In this document: one piece after another, positions 61,143-64,000 of the stretch
How positions within the stretch are numbered: position 1 is the first letter of the stretch
How the letters are laid out: every line of letters begins with the position of its first letter
Assembly (NCBI RefSeq): GCF_014646155.1
Contig: NZ_BMMX01000002.1
Coordinates: forward strand, 186,001-250,000
Direction of reading: 5' to 3'
From: Mangrovihabitans endophyticus
Lineage (GTDB): Bacteria; Actinomycetota; Actinomycetes; Mycobacteriales; Micromonosporaceae
Length of the DNA: 64,000 nt
Made by a program: the position numbers and the translations under genes
The notes under the pieces: generated by a model
The model's database searches: none
What the model saw: the letters and a program-made list of their open reading frames with translations, nothing else
Told to the model about the DNA's origin: nothing

Positions 61143-62221
61143 GCGAGGCCAAGACCGTCAAGTGCGTGGTCTGGGACCTGGACCACACGCTCTGGCAGGG
61201 AACCCTGCTGGAGGACGGCGAGGTGCGGCTCACCGACGAGATGCGTGCGGTCGTGCAGGGCCTGGACGCCCGCGGCATCCTGCAGTCGGTGGCGAGCAAG
61301 AACGACCACGACCTGGCCTGGCAGCAGCTTGAACGACTCGGCGTCGCCGAGTACTTCCTGCTGCCCCGCATCGGCTGGGGGGCGAAGTCGGCGTCGGTCG
61401 AGGAGATCGCCGGTGAGCTGGACTTCGCGCTCGACACCATCGCGTTCGTCGACGACCAGCCGATCGAACGGGCGGAGGTCGCGCACCGGCTCCCCCAGGT
61501 CCGCTGCTATCCGGCGGAGCAGGCGCTGTCGCTGCTTGAGCGGCCGGAGTTCATCCCGGCGACCGTGACCATGGACTCGCGGCGACGGCGGCTGATGTAT
61601 CAGGCCGGGCAGCGGCGCGACGCGGCACGGTCGGCGCACCGCGGGCCGGACGCCGAGTTCCTGCGCTCGCTGAACCTGAGCATGAGCATCGCCCGCGCCG
61701 ACGAGGACAGCCTCACCCGGCTGGAGGAACTGACCCTGCGCACCAGCCAGATGAACGCGACCGGGGTGCACTACTCCGACGCCACGCTGCGGGCGCTGCT
61801 CGGCGACCCCGCATATGAGCTGCTGGCCGTGAGCATGTCCGACCGCTTCGGCGACCACGGTGCGGTGGGCATCGTCCTGCTGGCCCGCTCGGACGCCGTC
61901 TGGCACCTCAGGCTGCTGGCCACCTCGTGCCGGGTGGTGACCTGGGGTGCCGGGTCGACGATCCTGAGCTGGCTCACCGACCAGGCGGCACGGCACGGCG
62001 TCCACTTGGTCGCGGATTTCCGGCGTACGGACCGCAACCGGATGATGGAGGTCGCCTACCGGTTCGCGGGCTTCGCCGACGACCCCTGCGCCTGCCTGGA
62101 CCAGCTCGGCGCGGCGGGAGAGTTCCAGCGGCTGCACCTCGTGCCGTCCCTGCAGGACCCGTCGCCGACGGTGACCGTCGACGCGGTCGACCTCGGGCGC
62201 CTGGCGCGGCTGGACACCTGA
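61139..62221 (+). CDS. FkbH-like HAD-superfamily protein (glyceryl-ACP forming)
   Basis: 360 residues. HAD motif WDLDHTLWQG (Asp13, Asp15), SVASKNDHD (motif II Ser), VDDQPIERAEV (motif III/IV), and the C-terminal GNAT-like region with LRTSQMNATG. These match FkbH-family enzymes that transfer the glyceryl group of 1,3-bisphosphoglycerate to an ACP. ATG 61139 overlaps the previous stop (ATGA). It is the last plus-strand gene before the convergent O-methyltransferase (12-nt gap). Confidence 0.92.
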   Translation: MSEAKTVKCVVWDLDHTLWQGTLLEDGEVRLTDEMRAVVQGLDARGILQSVASKNDHDLAWQQLERLGVAEYFLLPRIGWGAKSASVEEIAGELDFALDTIAFVDDQPIERAEVAHRLPQVRCYPAEQALSLLERPEFIPATVTMDSRRRRLMYQAGQRRDAARSAHRGPDAEFLRSLNLSMSIARADEDSLTRLEELTLRTSQMNATGVHYSDATLRALLGDPAYELLAVSMSDRFGDHGAVGIVLLARSDAVWHLRLLATSCRVVTWGAGSTILSWLTDQAARHGVHLVADFRRTDRNRMMEVAYRFAGFADDPCACLDQLGAAGEFQRLHLVPSLQDPSPTVTVDAVDLGRLARLDT

Positions 62222-62233
62222 GCGGCGTGACCG

Positions 62234-62908
62234 TCAGACCGGGCGCTTGCGTGCCAGGGTGATCCCGTCGGCCATCGGCAGCATCGTGAGATCGATCCGC
62301 TCGTCGGCTTGCAGCGCCCGGTTCAGCTCCCGGACGGCGACGGCGTCCCGGTCGGTGGCACCGGGATCGGCGGCCCGCCCGAACAGCACGGTGTTGTCGA
62401 TGACGACCAGCCCGCCCGGCCGTAGGAGGATCAGCGAGCGCTCGTAGTAGTCCCGGTAACGCGCCTTGTCGGCGTCGATGAAGACCAGGTCGATGCCGTC
62501 GGGGCCGTACGCTGGGTCCCCGATCACGTCGTCGAGGACGGCGGCGGCCGGGCCCACCCGTACCTCGATGCGGTCGTCGACGCCGGCTTTCGCCCAGTAC
62601 GGACGGCCGATCTCCGGCCACTTGGCGGAGATGTCGCAGGTGACCACGCGGCCCCCGCTGCCCACCGCCCGGGCCAGGCACAGGGTGCTGTAACCGGTGT
62701 AGGTGCCGACCTCCACCACGGAGACGGCCCCGGTCGACGCGGCCAGCACGCAGAGGAACTGCCCCTGCAGGGGCGAGACCGGGAAGGTCGTTCCCCCGGG
62801 CAGTCCCGTGGTCTCTTCGCGCAGTTCACGCAGCACGTCGTCCTCGCGCAGGGACACCGATTCGACGTACTCCAGCAGGGGGCCGGAAAACTGCAGATGA
62901 GAGGCCAT
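62234..62908 (-). CDS. SAM-dependent O-methyltransferase (FkbG-like)
   Basis: 224 residues of the caffeoyl-CoA/FkbG O-methyltransferase family: VVEVGTYTGYSTLCLA (SAM motif I), DLVFIDADKARYRDYYE with the metal/catalytic Asp residues, and GGLVVIDNTVLFG. Next to ACP, acyl-CoA dehydrogenase and FkbH-like genes, it most likely methylates hydroxymalonyl-ACP. ATG 62908 fits the family N-terminus; the ribosome-binding site is weak (GGTGG). Confidence 0.9.
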   Translation of the reverse strand: MASHLQFSGPLLEYVESVSLREDDVLRELREETTGLPGGTTFPVSPLQGQFLCVLAASTGAVSVVEVGTYTGYSTLCLARAVGSGGRVVTCDISAKWPEIGRPYWAKAGVDDRIEVRVGPAAAVLDDVIGDPAYGPDGIDLVFIDADKARYRDYYERSLILLRPGGLVVIDNTVLFGRAADPGATDRDAVAVRELNRALQADERIDLTMLPMADGITLARKRPV

Positions 62909-63082
62909 ACGGCCACCGTAGGACGGGCGGGCGGCCCGGTTCGCGGGGGAAGGACCGCAAGTGCACGGAATTGCTCCCCCGGCGGCCATGCCGGGCGTTC
63001 GCCGGTGTCGGCCGCCGCCGTTCCCGGCACTTTTGATCCCAGCGGTTCGGCTCCACGACCGTCACGACGAGGGGGTCCGGGC

Positions 63083-64000
63083 ATGGCTGAACAGGTCGCT
63101 TCTGCGCTGTCGTCGGCCGAGCAGCGACTGTGGTTCCAGTGGCAGTTGCGGCCGGACGGCGCCGAGTACAACACCCCCCTGGCGTACCGGTTGACCGGGC
63201 CGCTCGACGTGCCGGCCCTGCGCCGTGCGGTGGACGAGCTGGCCGCGCGGCACGAGGTGCTGCGTACTCGCTATCCCGCGACCGGTGGGGTCTCCCGGCA
63301 CGTCGACCCGCCCGGACCGGTGCCGTGGACCTCCACCGACCTGCGGCGGGTGGCCCCCGCCCAACGGGAGAGCCGAGTCGGCGAGGTTGTCCACGCCGCG
63401 GCCGGCACCCCGTTCGACCTGACCGCCGGGCCCGTCTTCCGGGCGGTCCTGATCGAGGTGGGCGCCGCGGACCACGTCCTCGTGCTGGTCTTTCACCACA
63501 TCGTCGTCGACGGCTGGTCGCTCGAGATCATCACCCGGGACCTGCGGGACCTCTACACGGGACGGACGCCGGAGCCGGCCGGGCGGTACGCCGACTTCAT
63601 CGCCGCCGAGCAGCGGATGCTCGCCGGTCCTCGCCCGGCGCGGGCCCTGGCCTTCTGGCGGGAGTACCTCGCCGGGGCACCGGCCGAGCTGACCCTGCCC
63701 AACGACCGGCCCGCGCCCCCCAATCCCGGCCACGGCGCCGGAGCACACCCGTTCACGCTGCCCGCGAGCGTGCTCGACACCGTCCGGGCGGTCGTCCGCG
63801 AGCAGCGGGTGACGCCGTTCCTGATCATGTTGTCGGCGTACGCGGTCACCCTGGCCACGACGACGGGCAGCCGTGACGTCGTGATCGGCGTCCCCGCTGC
63901 CGGCCGGTCCGGGACAGGCACCGAGAACACCGTCGGCCTGTTCATCAACATGCTGCCGATCCGGGTACGCGTCGGCCCCCGCACGACCTTCGCCGACCTG
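63083..64000 (+). CDS. NRPS protein starting with a condensation domain, cut at right edge
   Basis: 306 residues visible, all condensation domain: SSAEQRLWFQWQL (C1), RHEVLRTRY (C2), intact HHIVVDGW (His138-His139, Asp143-Gly144; C3), YADFIAAEQR (C4) and GVPAAGRSG with GLFINMLPIRV (C5). ATG 63083 has GAGGGGG 7 nt upstream. It starts a new transcript divergent from the O-methyltransferase (174-nt gap). A C-first protein is a natural acceptor for the PCP2 end of the NRPS at 54567. Confidence 0.93.
   Translation, partial: MAEQVASALSSAEQRLWFQWQLRPDGAEYNTPLAYRLTGPLDVPALRRAVDELAARHEVLRTRYPATGGVSRHVDPPGPVPWTSTDLRRVAPAQRESRVGEVVHAAAGTPFDLTAGPVFRAVLIEVGAADHVLVLVFHHIVVDGWSLEIITRDLRDLYTGRTPEPAGRYADFIAAEQRMLAGPRPARALAFWREYLAGAPAELTLPNDRPAPPNPGHGAGAHPFTLPASVLDTVRAVVREQRVTPFLIMLSAYAVTLATTTGSRDVVIGVPAAGRSGTGTENTVGLFINMLPIRVRVGPRTTFADL

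Noticed and set aside
1..64000. tRNA, rRNA, insertion sequences or attachment sites
   Set aside because: No cloverleaf-like sequence, transposase motif, or terminal inverted/direct repeats typical of mobile elements was noticed; a dedicated search was not possible.

Overview
This is a chromosomal window from a high-GC actinomycete. Codon third positions are almost all G/C, GTG starts and GTGA/ATGA stop-start overlaps are common, SARP, LuxR and LAL regulators are abundant, and there is a PASTA-less Ser/Thr kinase and a Tat-exported glycosidase. Micromonosporaceae is plausible (inference from gene content only).

Layout. (A) 1-10.3 kb is a regulatory and cell-surface block: a SARP cut by the left edge, a degenerate ROK/ASKHA-like protein, a DUF3592-like membrane protein, a SARP-ATPase without a LuxR helix-turn-helix, two paralogous LuxR-type regulators with degenerate receiver domains and a shared upstream box, a transmembrane Ser/Thr kinase between them, and a Tat-secreted family-51-like glycoside hydrolase. 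A strong bidirectional hairpin terminator closes the block. (B) 10.4-30.1 kb (minus strand) is one uninterrupted gene for a ~6,540-residue protein. It carries three papain-fold toxin/deamidase-like domains with visible Cys/His/Asp(Asn) sets, four tandem ~85-residue helix-turn-helix-like repeats, five copies of a 'GRVPxDL' helical repeat, two OTU-like folds without the catalytic Cys, and duplicated terminal modules. It is the least explained object in the window. A LAL-type LuxR regulator lies just upstream on the same strand. (C) 33.6-64 kb is a nonribosomal peptide-type biosynthetic cluster that runs off the right edge.

How the cluster appears to work. The first operon (33.6-48.1 kb) is translationally coupled almost throughout. 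It encodes a TauD-like and a PhyH-like Fe(II)/2-oxoglutarate oxygenase, an alpha/beta hydrolase, a free-standing PCP-condensation didomain, an HMGL/citramalate-type synthase fused to a cupin, a methyltransferase, a glutamine-dependent asparagine-synthetase-like amidotransferase, a free-standing adenylation domain, an aconitase paralogue, an MtnA-like isomerase and an MFS exporter. The synthase plus aconitase pair suggests a tricarboxylic-acid-type or chain-elongated building block. A minus-strand CoA-transferase and a P450 follow. Next come a type II thioesterase, a KASIII and a crotonyl-CoA carboxylase/reductase (alkylmalonyl-CoA supply), then an A-PCP-C-A-PCP NRPS with MbtH, then ACP, acyl-CoA dehydrogenase, FkbH-like and O-methyltransferase genes (methoxymalonyl-ACP-like set without an FkbK). 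A second NRPS protein starting with a condensation domain begins at 63.1 kb. No polyketide synthase is visible, so the extender-unit genes imply one beyond the right edge. Start sites were chosen from ribosome-binding sites and family N-termini. No database search was possible; all assignments come from reading motifs.
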